From Fimenecus sp051881435 (GTDB taxonomy: Bacteria; Bacillota; Clostridia; Oscillospirales; Acutalibacteraceae): a stretch of 45,322 nucleotides of DNA. Every line of letters starts with the position of its first letter. Positions within the stretch are counted from its first letter, which is position 1. Positions 8,277 to 16,600 of the stretch are shown in pieces. Position numbers and translations under genes: made by a program. Under the pieces are notes generated by a model. The model was not told the origin of the DNA. It saw only the letters and a program-made list of their open reading frames with translations, and made no database searches. The stretch is taken from positions 1-45,322 of the forward strand of contig JBJEPW010000019.1 in the NCBI GenBank assembly GCA_051881435.1, in the 5' to 3' direction.

Positions 8277-8305
8277 AATGTAGCATTAAAATCGAATATA
8301 GTCAA
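8277..8305 (-). promoter_or_regulatory. Strong promoter of the 32-residue peptide gene
   Basis: TTGACT (8300-8305) and TACATT (8277-8282) with exactly 17 bases between, on the minus strand, ~30 bases upstream of AGGAGGT. An AT-rich TTTTTTTTAAAATG tract abuts the -35 and could act as an UP element. Confidence 0.7.
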
Positions 8306-8391
8306 CACATTTTAAAAAAAATGTTTAACAAAAAACAAAATATAAATTTGGTAACTAACACCAATTCCGTGAAGCAACCGTGAAAAAAGGA

Positions 8392-8424
8392 ATAAAAAAT
8401 CCCTGTTCCGTACCGAAACAGGGA
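8392..8424 (-). terminator. Terminator of the rplJ-rplL operon
   Basis: The stem TCCCTGTT/AACAGGGA (8400-8407 with 8417-8424) with inner CGTACCG is followed by TTTTTTATT in the minus direction, 20 bases after the rplL stop. Confidence 0.85.
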
Positions 8425-8444
8425 ATTTTACGGTTAATCTGGAA

Positions 8445-8822
8445 TTATTTAAGAGTAACCTTTGCGCCAACTTCTTCAAGCTTAGCCTTTGCAGCCTCAG
8501 CGTCTTCCTTAGAAGCAGCCTCTTTGAGTACCTTGGGAGCGCCGTCAACGATTGCCTTTGCCTCAGCAAGACCGAGACCTGTGATCTCACGAACTGCCTT
8601 GATAACCTTGATCTTCTCTGCGCCTACCTCTGTAAGCTCAACATCAAACTCTGTCTTCTCCTCAGCTGCTGCTGCGCCGCCCTCTACGGGTGCTGCTACT
8701 GCAACTGCTGCTGCGGCTGAAACGCCGAATTCCTCTTCAACTGCGTGTACGAGCTCTGAAAGCTCAAGAACTGTAAGAGCTTTAAGCTCTTCAATCATAG
8801 CTGTTACTTTCTCTGATGCCAT
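8445..8822 (-). CDS. rplL: 50S ribosomal protein L7/L12
   Basis: A 125-residue protein, the usual length. It contains the N-terminal dimerisation helices (LTVLELSELVHAVEEEFGV), an Ala-rich hinge (~36-58) and the C-terminal factor-binding domain with KIKVIKAVREITGLGLAEAKAIVDGAPKVLKE. It forms the ribosomal stalk with L10 and recruits translation GTPases. The start at 8822 has GGAGGT 7 bases upstream. It follows rplJ by 42 bases and ends in a strong terminator, so rpoB is not the next gene here, unlike most bacteria. Confidence 0.98.
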   Translation of the reverse strand: MASEKVTAMIEELKALTVLELSELVHAVEEEFGVSAAAAVAVAAPVEGGAAAAEEKTEFDVELTEVGAEKIKVIKAVREITGLGLAEAKAIVDGAPKVLKEAASKEDAEAAKAKLEEVGAKVTLK

Positions 8823-8864
8823 GATATTTACCTCCAATATTTTTTAAAGTTTATTTTTTAATAA

Positions 8865-9380
8865 TTATTCTGCAGCGGGTGCTGCCTCGCCCTCTTTGTC
8901 AACGATAGCCTGAACGGCACGCGCAAAAGAAGCGATAGGTGCGTTGAACGCATTGAGTACAGTAGCAAGCAATACTTCTCTTGACGGAAGCTTTGCAAGA
9001 CTTGTAATCTTTTCAATGCTGATTACCTCATCATCAAGATAACCTGACTTGATTGAAAAGCTGTTGCTCTTTTCAGCATACTTATTAAGTATTCTTGCGG
9101 CGGCAACATAATCATCCTTACTGGTTGCGATAGCGGTTGTTCCTTCAAGAACACTGCTCATATCAGCAAGAGATGTACCCTCGATAGCGCGGCCCAAAAG
9201 AGTGTTCTTAACAACGGTGTATTCAACACCTGCTTCACGAAGCTCTTTACGAAGCTTTGTATCATCCTCAACGCTGATGCCCTTGTAATCAACAACAACA
9301 CCGGCGATGGAAGCATCAAGTCTTTCTTTAAGGTCAGCTACCTGCTGTTTCTTTAACTCTAAAACCTTCTCACTTGGCAA
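8865..9380 (-). CDS. rplJ: 50S ribosomal protein L10
   Basis: A 171-residue protein. LKKQQVADLKERLDASIAGVVVDYKGISV and LRKELREAGVEYTVVKNTLLGRAI are typical of L10, and the C-terminal helix (~140-171) that binds L7/L12 dimers is present. It anchors the stalk to 23S rRNA. Translation starts at TTG 9380, eight bases after AGGAGGT. It is preceded by an L10-type leader and attenuator hairpin (9423-9541), so L10 or the L10-L12 complex probably controls its own synthesis. Confidence 0.98.
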   Translation of the reverse strand: MPSEKVLELKKQQVADLKERLDASIAGVVVDYKGISVEDDTKLRKELREAGVEYTVVKNTLLGRAIEGTSLADMSSVLEGTTAIATSKDDYVAAARILNKYAEKSNSFSIKSGYLDDEVISIEKITSLAKLPSREVLLATVLNAFNAPIASFARAVQAIVDKEGEAAPAAE

Positions 9381-9422
9381 ACGAATTCACCTCCTGTACC
9401 AATTAAATGTCGCTTGCAAGGA

Positions 9423-9541
9423 GAAAAATGCCCTTTCTGACAAAGACAGAAAGGGCATTGAAACATTTTAAATAAATGCTTATGTCCTCGGTAGGCGGTT
9501 AAAACCTTTATGCAATAAAGCACCTACTGTCTTTGGCAAGC
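9423..9541 (-). ncRNA. Ribosomal protein L10 leader with attenuator hairpin
   Basis: In the minus direction the leader holds GCCAAAGACAGTAGGTGC and ACCGCCTACCGAGGAC, the conserved kink-turn-like L10-binding elements of the Firmicute L10 leader. They are followed by a 12-bp hairpin (9428-9439 with 9447-9458) and a T-tract, typical of an attenuator. It lies between the rplJ promoter and rplJ. Assignment is by motif recall; a covariance search would settle it. Confidence 0.85.
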
Positions 9542-9544
9542 TTA

Positions 9545-9576
9545 ATTATACTAACATACCAAAAAGGTATTGTCAA
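9545..9576 (-). promoter_or_regulatory. Promoter of rplJ-rplL
   Basis: TTGACA (9571-9576) lies 6 bases after the rplA stop. The overlapping boxes TAGTAT (17-base spacer) and TATAAT at 9545-9550 (20-base spacer) follow. It lets rplJL be transcribed independently of rplKA. Confidence 0.6.
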
Positions 9577-9581
9577 GTATT

Positions 9582-10292
9582 TTATTCGGCAGCAGTTGCT
9601 ACTGCTGTAAATTTGTTGGCGTTGATTTTAACACCGGGGCCCATTGTTGTTGCAACTGCGCAGGACTTAATGTACTGTCCCTTTGTTGCGGCGGGCTTTG
9701 CCTTAACGATTGCCTCCATAAGAGTGTCAAGGTTTTCTTTGAGCTTTTCAGCACCGAAGGATACCTTGCCGATGGGGCAGTGAATGATGTTTGTCTTATC
9801 AAGACGGTACTCGATTTTACCTGCCTTAGCCTCTGTAACAGCCTTTGCTACATCGGGAGTAACTGTACCTGCCTTGGGGCTGGGCATAAGTCCGCGGGGG
9901 CCGAGAACCTTACCGAGACGGCCTACAAGACCCATCATATCGGGGCTTGCGATACAAACATCGAAATCCATGAAGCCTTCCTGAACCTTAGCAACAAGGT
10001 CTTCTGCACCGACAAACTCTGCGCCGGCAGCAGTTGCCGCGTCAGCCTTATCGCCTTTTGCGAAAACTGCAACTCTTACCTTTTTACCTGTACCGTTGGG
10101 AAGAACAACAGCGCCTCTGACCTGCTGGTCAGCATGACGGGAGTCAACGCCCAAACGAACGTGAAGCTCAACTGTTTCGTCAAATTTTGCGGTTGCGCCC
10201 TTAACTGCAAGTTCAAGAGCCTCCGCTGTATCATAAAGTTTTGTTCTGTCGATAAGCTTTGCGCTCTCAACATATTTCTTTCCGTGTTTCAT
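9582..10292 (-). CDS. rplA: 50S ribosomal protein L1
   Basis: A 236-residue protein. MKHGKKYVESAKLID opens the gene, and the signature GKVLGPRGLMPSPKAGTVTPDV is present. L1 forms the mobile L1 stalk that guides deacylated tRNA out of the E site, and in many bacteria represses its own operon by binding mRNA. ATG 10292 has GGAGGT 9 bases upstream. It follows rplK with a 60-base gap that carries a GTGGGAGG...CCAC hairpin (10314-10344). Confidence 0.98.
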   Translation of the reverse strand: MKHGKKYVESAKLIDRTKLYDTAEALELAVKGATAKFDETVELHVRLGVDSRHADQQVRGAVVLPNGTGKKVRVAVFAKGDKADAATAAGAEFVGAEDLVAKVQEGFMDFDVCIASPDMMGLVGRLGKVLGPRGLMPSPKAGTVTPDVAKAVTEAKAGKIEYRLDKTNIIHCPIGKVSFGAEKLKENLDTLMEAIVKAKPAATKGQYIKSCAVATTMGPGVKINANKFTAVATAAE

Positions 10293-10313
10293 AATCTATT
10301 TACCTCCAAAAAA

Positions 10314-10344
10314 GTGGTTAATCGGATCTGATTTTTCCTCCCAC
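10314..10344 (-). promoter_or_regulatory. GTGGGAGG...CCAC hairpin before rplA
   Basis: In the mRNA sense GTGGGAGGAA begins the element and CCAC ends it, with an inner ATC/GAT pairing. The first ten bases are identical to those of the element before rplK. It ends about 20 bases upstream of the rplA start and may be an r-protein binding site; this is inference. Confidence 0.5.
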
Positions 10345-10352
10345 AAAGGAGA

Positions 10353-10778
10353 TCAGTCAACTACCGTAACGCCCATGCTGCGAGCTGTGCCTGCAATCAT
10401 GCTCATTGCGGTTTCGATTGTAGCAGCGTTAAGGTCGGGCATTTTCTGCTCGGCAATCTTTCTAACCTGCTCTTTTGTGATTGTAGCTACCTTTGTTTTG
10501 TTGGGAACACCCGAACCACTCTCTATTCCGCATGCCTTCTTAATGAGAACTGCTGCGGGGGGAGTTTTTGTTACGAATGTAAATGTACGGTCTGCATAAA
10601 CCGTGATAACAACGGGGATGATAAGTCCCATATCGTTCTTTGTGCGCTCATTGAATTCTTTTGTGAACGCCATAATGTTAACACCGTGCTGACCCAGTGC
10701 AGGTCCTACGGGCGGTGCCGGTGTTGCTTTACCGGCGGGAATCTGAAGCTTAATAAAGCCTACTACTTTTTGAGCCAT
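10353..10778 (-). CDS. rplK: 50S ribosomal protein L11
   Basis: A 141-residue protein, the canonical length. It has IKLQIPAGKATPAPPVGPALGQHGVNIMAFTKEFNERT at the N-terminus and a C-terminal rRNA-binding domain ending AGTARSMGVTVVD. L11 forms the GTPase-associated centre base and is the binding site for thiopeptides. The start at 10778 has GGAGGT 7 bases upstream; the longer in-frame opening at 10838 runs through a leader hairpin and is rejected. It follows nusG in the cluster. Confidence 0.98.
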   Translation of the reverse strand: MAQKVVGFIKLQIPAGKATPAPPVGPALGQHGVNIMAFTKEFNERTKNDMGLIIPVVITVYADRTFTFVTKTPPAAVLIKKACGIESGSGVPNKTKVATITKEQVRKIAEQKMPDLNAATIETAMSMIAGTARSMGVTVVD

Positions 10779-10798
10779 TTTTAGCACCTCCAAAATTC

Positions 10799-10838
10799 GT
10801 GGTATGGCGGAACGGGAAGCTCTTGCCGTTCCTCCCAC
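10799..10838 (-). promoter_or_regulatory. GTGGGAGG...CCAC hairpin before rplK
   Basis: GTGG (10799-10802) pairs with CCAC (10835-10838), and inner GGAACGG (10809-10815) pairs with CCGTTCC (10826-10832). In the mRNA it opens GTGGGAGGAACGG. A hairpin of this sort is common in Firmicutes between nusG and rplK and resembles an r-protein autoregulatory site (recalled, not searched). Confidence 0.6.
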
Positions 10839-10899
10839 GACGCCTTACATAAATAAAGCGTCATAAAAAGCGTATTTTACGCTGATTACCAAATTAAAA

Positions 10900-11457
10900 T
10901 TATTCCTCAACCTTTTCTACCTGGTCGAGCTCAAGGTCAACAGGTGTTTCCCTGCCGAGCATTGAGATTACCACGCATACGGAATTATTGTCAGCGTCCA
11001 GCTCACGGACTACGCCGATTACGCCTTCAAACGCGCCGTCAATAATCGTAACCATATCGCCGACCTCATAGTCGATTTTAACGACCTTCTTTTCAACGCC
11101 CATTGCATAAACCTCAGCGTCTGTGAGGGGCACGGGTTTGCTTTCGGGGCCGACAAAGCCGGTTACGCCGCGTGTATTACGGATTACATACCATGTATCA
11201 TCCGTCATTTCAAGGTCGCCTGTATCTTCGTTTTCAAACACTGCAACCTTAACCATTACATAACCCGGGAAAATTTTGCGCTCAACTTCCCTTTTCTGGT
11301 CGTCCTTTATCTCGGTAACGATTTCCGTAGGAACCTTTACCTCAAGGATAAGATCATGCATTTTTCGGTTTTCAACAACTTTTTCAATGTTTGTTGCAAC
11401 CTTATTTTCATATCCTGAATAAGTATGCACTACATACCATTTGGAGATTTCTGCCAT
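10900..11457 (-). CDS. nusG: Transcription termination/antitermination factor NusG
   Basis: A 185-residue protein. The NGN domain begins KWYVVHTYSGYENKVATNIEK and contains FPGYVMVKV and RNTRGVTGFVG. A C-terminal KOW motif (VGDMVTIIDGAFEGVIGVVREL) follows. It binds RNA polymerase and modulates pausing and coupling with translation. ATG 11457 has GGAGGAGAT upstream. It sits 16 bases after secE, the standard secE-nusG order. Confidence 0.98.
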   Translation of the reverse strand: MAEISKWYVVHTYSGYENKVATNIEKVVENRKMHDLILEVKVPTEIVTEIKDDQKREVERKIFPGYVMVKVAVFENEDTGDLEMTDDTWYVIRNTRGVTGFVGPESKPVPLTDAEVYAMGVEKKVVKIDYEVGDMVTIIDGAFEGVIGVVRELDADNNSVCVVISMLGRETPVDLELDQVEKVEE

Positions 11458-11473
11458 AAATTATCTCCTCCGA

Positions 11474-11836
11474 TTATTTCAAGAAAAACATGCTGATCAT
11501 CTGAGCTGTTGCTTCTGCTGCCTGCTTTGCATCCTGACTGTTGCTCAATGCAATAAGCTGTTTGATAATAAACGCAAGCCCCTGGTCTATTCCGAAAATT
11601 ACAAGACCGACTATTGCAACAACCACCAAAACTACAAGTGAGTTATTAAGAACCGTTTTTCCCGTAGGCCATGTGATTTTTTTGCACTCGCCTTTGAAAT
11701 CCTTGAAAAATCTTTTAATGCTTTTGCCCATTCTCTTAAAGATGTTCTCTTTATTCTTTTTAGGAGCATCGGCAGACTTTTTGCTTGATTTTTCCTTCTT
11801 TACTTCGGCAGTGGTCTTTTCTTTGCTTTCAGACAT
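11474..11836 (-). CDS. secE: Preprotein translocase subunit SecE
   Basis: A 120-residue protein, longer than the ~60-residue minimal SecE because of a Lys/Glu-rich N-terminal extension (~1-40). The core matches the family: MGKSIKRFFKDFKGECKKITWPTGKTVLNNSLVVLVVVAIVGLVIFGIDQGLAFIIK, with the amphipathic helix, the KKITWP motif and one membrane segment. It stabilises SecY in the Sec translocon. A 25-residue tail after the membrane helix (SNSQDAKQAAEATAQMISMFFLK) is unusual and ends hydrophobically. GGAGGT lies 7 bases upstream of ATG 11836. Confidence 0.95.
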   Translation of the reverse strand: MSESKEKTTAEVKKEKSSKKSADAPKKNKENIFKRMGKSIKRFFKDFKGECKKITWPTGKTVLNNSLVVLVVVAIVGLVIFGIDQGLAFIIKQLIALSNSQDAKQAAEATAQMISMFFLK

Positions 11837-11851
11837 CTCACATACCTCCGG

Positions 11852-12001
11852 TTACTTTGTTTCCCTGTGGAGAGTGTGTTTCTTGCAGAATCTGCAATAC
11901 TTATTCATCTCCAGTCTGTCAGGAGTGTTCTTCTTGTTTTTCTTTGTGTTGTAATTGCGCTGTTTGCACTCTGTGCAAGCTAATGTGATTTTTACTCTCA
12001 T
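11852..12001 (-). CDS. rpmG: 50S ribosomal protein L33
   Basis: A 49-residue protein, MRVKITLACTECKQRNYNTKK... ending KYCRFCKKHTLHRETK. Two CxxC pairs (CTEC, CRFC) make it the zinc-binding (C+) form of L33. GGAGGT lies 8 bases before ATG 12001. It is the first gene of the rpmG-secE-nusG-rplK-rplA operon. Confidence 0.97.
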   Translation of the reverse strand: MRVKITLACTECKQRNYNTKKNKKNTPDRLEMNKYCRFCKKHTLHRETK

Positions 12002-12113
12002 TTTTCGGCACCTCCGTTAATGTGTTACCTGAAAAATCGGCAGGTAACTTCTGTATAGCCTACCTCAATAAAAATGGGCACAAAAAAAGAACCCTCTTTT
12101 TCGAGGTATTGAC

Positions 12114-12142
12114 ATTCTACCACAAGCATTATAACTTGTCAA
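12114..12142 (-). promoter_or_regulatory. Promoter of rpmG-secE-nusG-rplK-rplA
   Basis: TTGACA (12137-12142) and TAGAAT (12114-12119), spacer 17, minus strand. The ~105-base leader contains a short ACCTC/GAGGGT hairpin followed by TTCTTTTTTTG (possible weak attenuator) and an 8-bp GTTACCTG/CAGGTAAC hairpin (about 12025-12050) near the ribosome-binding site. The AT-rich sequence 12143-12246 between this and the divergent promoter shows nothing else I can name. Confidence 0.75.
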
Positions 12143-12246
12143 GAATTATTTGCACATATTTTTTGGGCAAAATTGACCATTTATATTATTTGTATTATTA
12201 TATAATCATAATTATAAACAAAATTGAAATTATTTCAATATGTTTA

Positions 12247-12275
12247 TTGACTGTTTATGCTTTTTATGCTAAAAT
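12247..12275 (+). promoter_or_regulatory. Promoter of the 38-residue membrane peptide gene
   Basis: TTGACT (12247-12252) and TAAAAT (12270-12275) with a 17-base spacer, about 30 bases before the start codon. Divergent from the rpmG promoter. Confidence 0.7.
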
Positions 12276-12304
12276 TCATAGGAAATCTGACAGGAGTGAA
12301 AACC

Positions 12305-12421
12305 ATGAGCTTATCTTCATACTTTGCCTTTTCAAAGAAAATACAAAGCATAAGTTTTAAAGCCGTTTTCATTTTCTCTTTAATTGCCGCGGTTGGCGGT
12401 ACGGTACATTTTTTATTTTGA
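12305..12421 (+). CDS. 38-residue hydrophobic membrane peptide
   Basis: A micro-gene encoding MSLSSYFAFSKKIQSISFK followed by AVFIFSLIAAVGGTVHFLF. The N-terminal half is short and basic (KK, K); the C-terminal half is one hydrophobic helix, so the peptide probably inserts N-in. AGGAG lies 8 bases before ATG 12305. It has its own TTGACT-N17-TAAAAT promoter and a strong terminator right after the TGA, so it is a self-contained unit rather than a simple carA leader. Candidate roles are a small membrane regulator or a type I toxin-like peptide, but no antisense RNA was identified. No known family recognised. Confidence 0.7.
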   Translation: MSLSSYFAFSKKIQSISFKAVFIFSLIAAVGGTVHFLF

Positions 12422-12427
12422 TTTTTT

Positions 12428-12457
12428 CAGCGACGGAATTTCCGCCGCTGTTTTTTT
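12428..12457 (+). terminator. Terminator of the 38-residue peptide gene
   Basis: CAGCG+CGGA (12428-12437) pairs with TCCG+CGCTG (12441-12450) with one mismatch, followed by seven T. It lies 6 bases after the TGA and isolates the gene from carA. Confidence 0.85.
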
Positions 12458-12477
12458 GAATAATTGCTGTTTTTATA

Positions 12478-12506
12478 TTGAACGGCAGTTGAAAATGAGG
12501 TATAAT
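12478..12506 (+). promoter_or_regulatory. Promoter of carA-carB
   Basis: TTGAAC (12478-12483) and TATAAT (12501-12506), spacer 17. The leader to carA is only about 20 bases, so there is no room for a PyrR attenuator or arginine-responsive leader. Confidence 0.7.
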
Positions 12507-12532
12507 AATCAGTTGATATAAAGAAAGGCACG

Positions 12533-13621
12533 GTGGAAGCTTTGAAGGCGTATTTAATGCTTGAAGACGGCTCTGTTTACTGCGGACAGGCTGCGGGAAA
12601 TTTTAAAGAAACGGCATGTGAGATTGTTTTTAATACATCTATGACCGGATATGTGGAAATTCTTACCGACCCGTCATATGCAGGTCAGGGAATCGTTATG
12701 ACATACCCCATGATAGGCAATTACGGAGTGAGCGAAAAGGATTTTGAAAGCGGAAGGCTTCAACCCTGCGCTTTTCTTGTTCACGAGCTGTGCGACACGC
12801 CGTCAAATTTCAGAAATGAAATGACGCTTAATGAGCTTTTGATAAAATACGGTATTCCCTGCGTTACGGGGCTTGACACGCGCTCCATTGTTAAAAAGCT
12901 CCGTGAAAGCGGCACAATGAGAGGAATAATAACCGACGATATTTCAGATAAAGACTCCCTTATGAATAAAATCAAAGCATTCCGTCAGGAAAAGCTGGTG
13001 GAATCGGTTACGGTTGATAAGCCCACGGTTCTCTCAACGGGCGACGGTGCAAAAATTGCGCTTATGGATTTCGGAACGAAAAGAAATATCGGTGACAGTC
13101 TTGTTAAAAGAGGCTGTTCGGTTATTCAGTACCCCTCTTTCACAACAGCCGAGGAAATAATCAAAGCTTCACCCGACGGAATTATGCTTTCCAACGGACC
13201 GGGCGACCCCTCGGACTGTGTAAGCATTATAAAAGAAATCAAAAAGCTTTATGACTACGGTATTCCCACCTTTGCAATCTGCCTTGGGCATCAGCTCATG
13301 GCTCTTGCAAACGGCGGTGAAACAGAGCGTATGAAATACGGTCACAGAGGTGCAAACCACCCCGTAAAATTTATAAATGACGACAGAACATATCTCTCCT
13401 CACAAAACCACGGTTATATGGTTAACGGCAAGGGACTTCCGTCAAACGCGGAAATTAACTGTATAAATGTTAACGACTCCACGGTTGAGGGTATTGTTTA
13501 TCACGGAAAGCCCGTATTTACGGTACAGTTCCACCCCGAGGCAAACTCGGGTCCGAGAGATACCTCGTTTTTGTTTGACAGATTTTTAAAGATGGTTAAG
13601 GAGGGCCGCTACGATGATTGA
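12533..13621 (+). CDS. carA: Carbamoyl-phosphate synthase small subunit
   Basis: A 362-residue glutaminase subunit. The N-terminal CPSase domain (AYLMLEDGSVYCGQAAG, FNTSMTGYVEILTDPSYAGQ) precedes a class I glutamine amidotransferase domain with nucleophile C250 (FAICLGHQ) and the His/Glu pair H344/E346 (VQFHPE). It releases ammonia from glutamine and channels it to CarB for carbamoyl phosphate, precursor of pyrimidines and arginine. The GTG start at 12533 has a weak AAAGG site; an in-frame TTG at 12542 is an alternative. It overlaps carB by 8 bases. Confidence 0.97.
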   Translation: MEALKAYLMLEDGSVYCGQAAGNFKETACEIVFNTSMTGYVEILTDPSYAGQGIVMTYPMIGNYGVSEKDFESGRLQPCAFLVHELCDTPSNFRNEMTLNELLIKYGIPCVTGLDTRSIVKKLRESGTMRGIITDDISDKDSLMNKIKAFRQEKLVESVTVDKPTVLSTGDGAKIALMDFGTKRNIGDSLVKRGCSVIQYPSFTTAEEIIKASPDGIMLSNGPGDPSDCVSIIKEIKKLYDYGIPTFAICLGHQLMALANGGETERMKYGHRGANHPVKFINDDRTYLSSQNHGYMVNGKGLPSNAEINCINVNDSTVEGIVYHGKPVFTVQFHPEANSGPRDTSFLFDRFLKMVKEGRYDD

Positions 13622-16600
13622 TAAATCCATAAAAAAAGTTCTCGTTATAGGCTCGGGCCCCATTATCATAGGTCAGGCCGCGGAATTTGACTATGCAGGT
13701 ACGCAGGCGTGCCGTTCGCTGAAAGAAGAAGGCGTTGAGGTTGTGCTTGTTAACTCCAACCCCGCCACCATTATGACTGACGGCGATATTGCCGACAAGG
13801 TATATATTGAACCTTTGACTATTCCCACACTTACCGAAATAATCAAAAAAGAAAAGCCCGATTCAATACTCCCCACTCTGGGAGGTCAGACAGGTCTTAA
13901 CCTTGCCATGGAGCTTGAAGAAATAGGCGTTCTTAAAGAAAACGGAGTCCGTCTTATCGGCATAAATGCAGACGCTATCAAAAAGGCGGAGGACAGACAA
14001 AGCTTTAAGGATACAATGGAAAAAATCGGCGAGCCCTGCATTGACTCACTTGTGGTTGAGACGGTTGAGGACGCAGTTGAGTTTTCAAACAAAATCGGAT
14101 ATCCCGTTATAGTTCGTCCTGCTTACACTCTTGGCGGTACAGGCGGCGGCATTGCCGACAACGAAGAAGAGCTTCGCGAGATAGCTTCAAACGGCATCCG
14201 TCTTTCACGCGTTAATCAGGTTCTTATTGAAAAATGTATTGCAGGCTGGAAAGAAATTGAATACGAGGTAATGCGCGACTCAAAGGGCAACTGCATTACC
14301 GTTTGTAATATGGAAAACCTTGACCCCGTTGGCGTTCATACGGGCGACTCAATAGTTGTTGCACCGTCACAGACTCTTATGGACAAGGAATATCAGATGC
14401 TTCGTTCCGCGGCACTCAACATTATTACGGAGTTAGGTATTCAGGGCGGCTGTAATGTTCAGTTTGCGCTCCACCCCGACTCATTCCAATACGCTGTTAT
14501 TGAGGTTAACCCGAGAGTTTCCCGCTCCTCGGCTCTTGCATCAAAGGCTACGGGCTATCCCATAGCAAGGGTTGCGGCGAAAATTGCTCTTGGATTGGGA
14601 CTTGACGAAATTCCCAACGCAGTTACAGGCAAAACCTTTGCCTCCTTTGAGCCTGCTCTGGACTACTGTGTTGTTAAAATTCCCAAATGGCCCTTTGATA
14701 AATTTGTTACCGCAAAGAAAACTCTCGGTACGCAAATGAAGGCCACAGGCGAGGTTATGGCGATTGCCCGCTCCTTTGAGGCGGCGCTTCACAAGGCGCT
14801 TCATTCCTTGGAGGAAAACCGCGAAAGCCTTTTGCTTGACGATTTTCTCAATCTCGGCTGTGATGAGCTTCGTCCCCTTCTTCACAACATTGACAATCAG
14901 CGTCTTTATGTTGTTGCGGCGTCCATTTATAACGGAATTTCCCTTAAAGAAATCCACGATATAACAAAAATTGATATGTGGTTCCTTGACAAGATTAAGG
15001 TAATCACGGATATGGAAAAAACGCTTAAAAGCGGTAAATTCGACCCCGATACGGTACTTGAAGCAAAGCGGCTCGGTTTTACAGACTCCGTAATTGCAAA
15101 AAATGTGGGAACTACTAAATCCGCAGTTAAAAATATGAGAGAGCTTTGGGGAATTAAACCGTCTTTCTCGGTTGTTGACACCTGCGCCGCTGAATTTGCC
15201 GCGCAAACACCGTATTTTTATTCGGATTACGGCGTTGAAAACGAGGTTAATCCCGTCACGGACAAAAAGAAGATTATGGTGTTGGGTTCAGGTCCTATCA
15301 GAATCGGTCAGGGTATTGAATTTGACTACTGCTCCGTTCACTCTGTCTGGGCGCTGAAAAAAGCGGGCTGTGAAGCGATTATCGTAAACAACAACCCCGA
15401 AACCGTTTCCACCGACTTTGATATTTCGGATAAGCTTTATTTTGAGCCTTTGACGCCCGAATATGTTACAAGTATTGTTGAGCTTGAAAAGCCCGACGGT
15501 GCTATTGTTCAGTTCGGCGGTCAGACTGCGATTAAGCTTACGAAAACGCTGAATGATTTAGGCATAAAAATCCTCGGTACGGACGCAGACCATGTTGACG
15601 CCGCTGAGGACAGAGAGCGTTTCGATGAAATTCTTGAATTCTGCGATATTGCTCGTCCGAAAGGACAGACTGTTTTCACGGCGCAGGAGGCCATTGCGGC
15701 TGCTCACAGCTTAGGCTATCCCGTACTCGTTCGCCCCAGCTATGTTCTGGGCGGTCAGGGTATGCAGATTGCTTCAAGCGACGAGGATATTCTCGAATTT
15801 ATGGATATTATCACGAGAACTATCCCCGACCTTTCCGAGCACCCTGTGCTTGTTGATAAGTATCTTATGGGTCAGGAGGTTGAGGTTGACGCCATATGCG
15901 ACGGCAGAGATATTCTTATTCCCGGAATTATGGAGCATATTGACCGTGCCGGTATTCACTCAGGCGACTCAATTTCGGTTTACCCTGCCGTTACACTTTC
16001 ACCGAAAGTTCAGAAAACCATTGTGGACTATACAAAGCGTCTTGCCTCTGCATTGCATGTTATCGGTATGATGAACATACAGTTTATTGTACTCCGTGAG
16101 ACGGTATATATTATTGAGGTTAATCCCCGCTCATCGAGAACGGTTCCTTACATCAGTAAGGTTACGGGTATTCCCGCTATTGCCCTTGCCACGAGAGCGA
16201 TGCTGGGTGAAAAAATCAAGGATATGGGCTACGGCACAGGACTTTATGAAAACAGCGGTTATTATGCAATAAAACTGCCTGTATTCTCCTTTGAAAAGAT
16301 TATCGGTGCCGACACCTCATTAGGTCCCGAAATGAAGTCCACAGGCGAGGTTCTCGGTATTTCCAAGGACTACAACGAGGCTCTTCTCAAAGCCTTTGAG
16401 GGCGGCGGAGTTTCGTTGCCCAAAAATGCAAAGATAATTGTAACAGTCCGCGACAAGGACAAAAAAGAGGTTTCCGAAATGCTTAAAGAATTTAAGGATT
16501 CCGATTTTGAATTCTATGCAACGCCCGGAACTCAAAAAGCTTTGAGTGAAGCGGGAATCCCCTGCAAAACGGTAAATCCCCTTACGGGAGCACACCCGAA

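Noticed and set aside
9570..10331. A 253-codon plus-strand frame opposite rplA
   Set aside because: It is antisense to a certain ribosomal protein gene, is Cys-rich in an implausible way, and has no ribosome-binding site; it is a frame shadow.
12060..12110. A PyrR or transcription attenuator for carAB
   Set aside because: The only hairpins lie on the rpmG side; the carA leader is about 20 bases, too short for such a structure.
12022..12360. A 112-codon plus-strand frame across the rpmG promoter region
   Set aside because: It spans two promoters and overlaps the better-supported 38-codon gene in another frame; no ribosome-binding site.
14541..15206. A 221-codon minus-strand frame inside carB
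   Set aside because: It lies wholly within a conserved gene and its translation looks like no protein family; low stop density in the antisense frame explains it.
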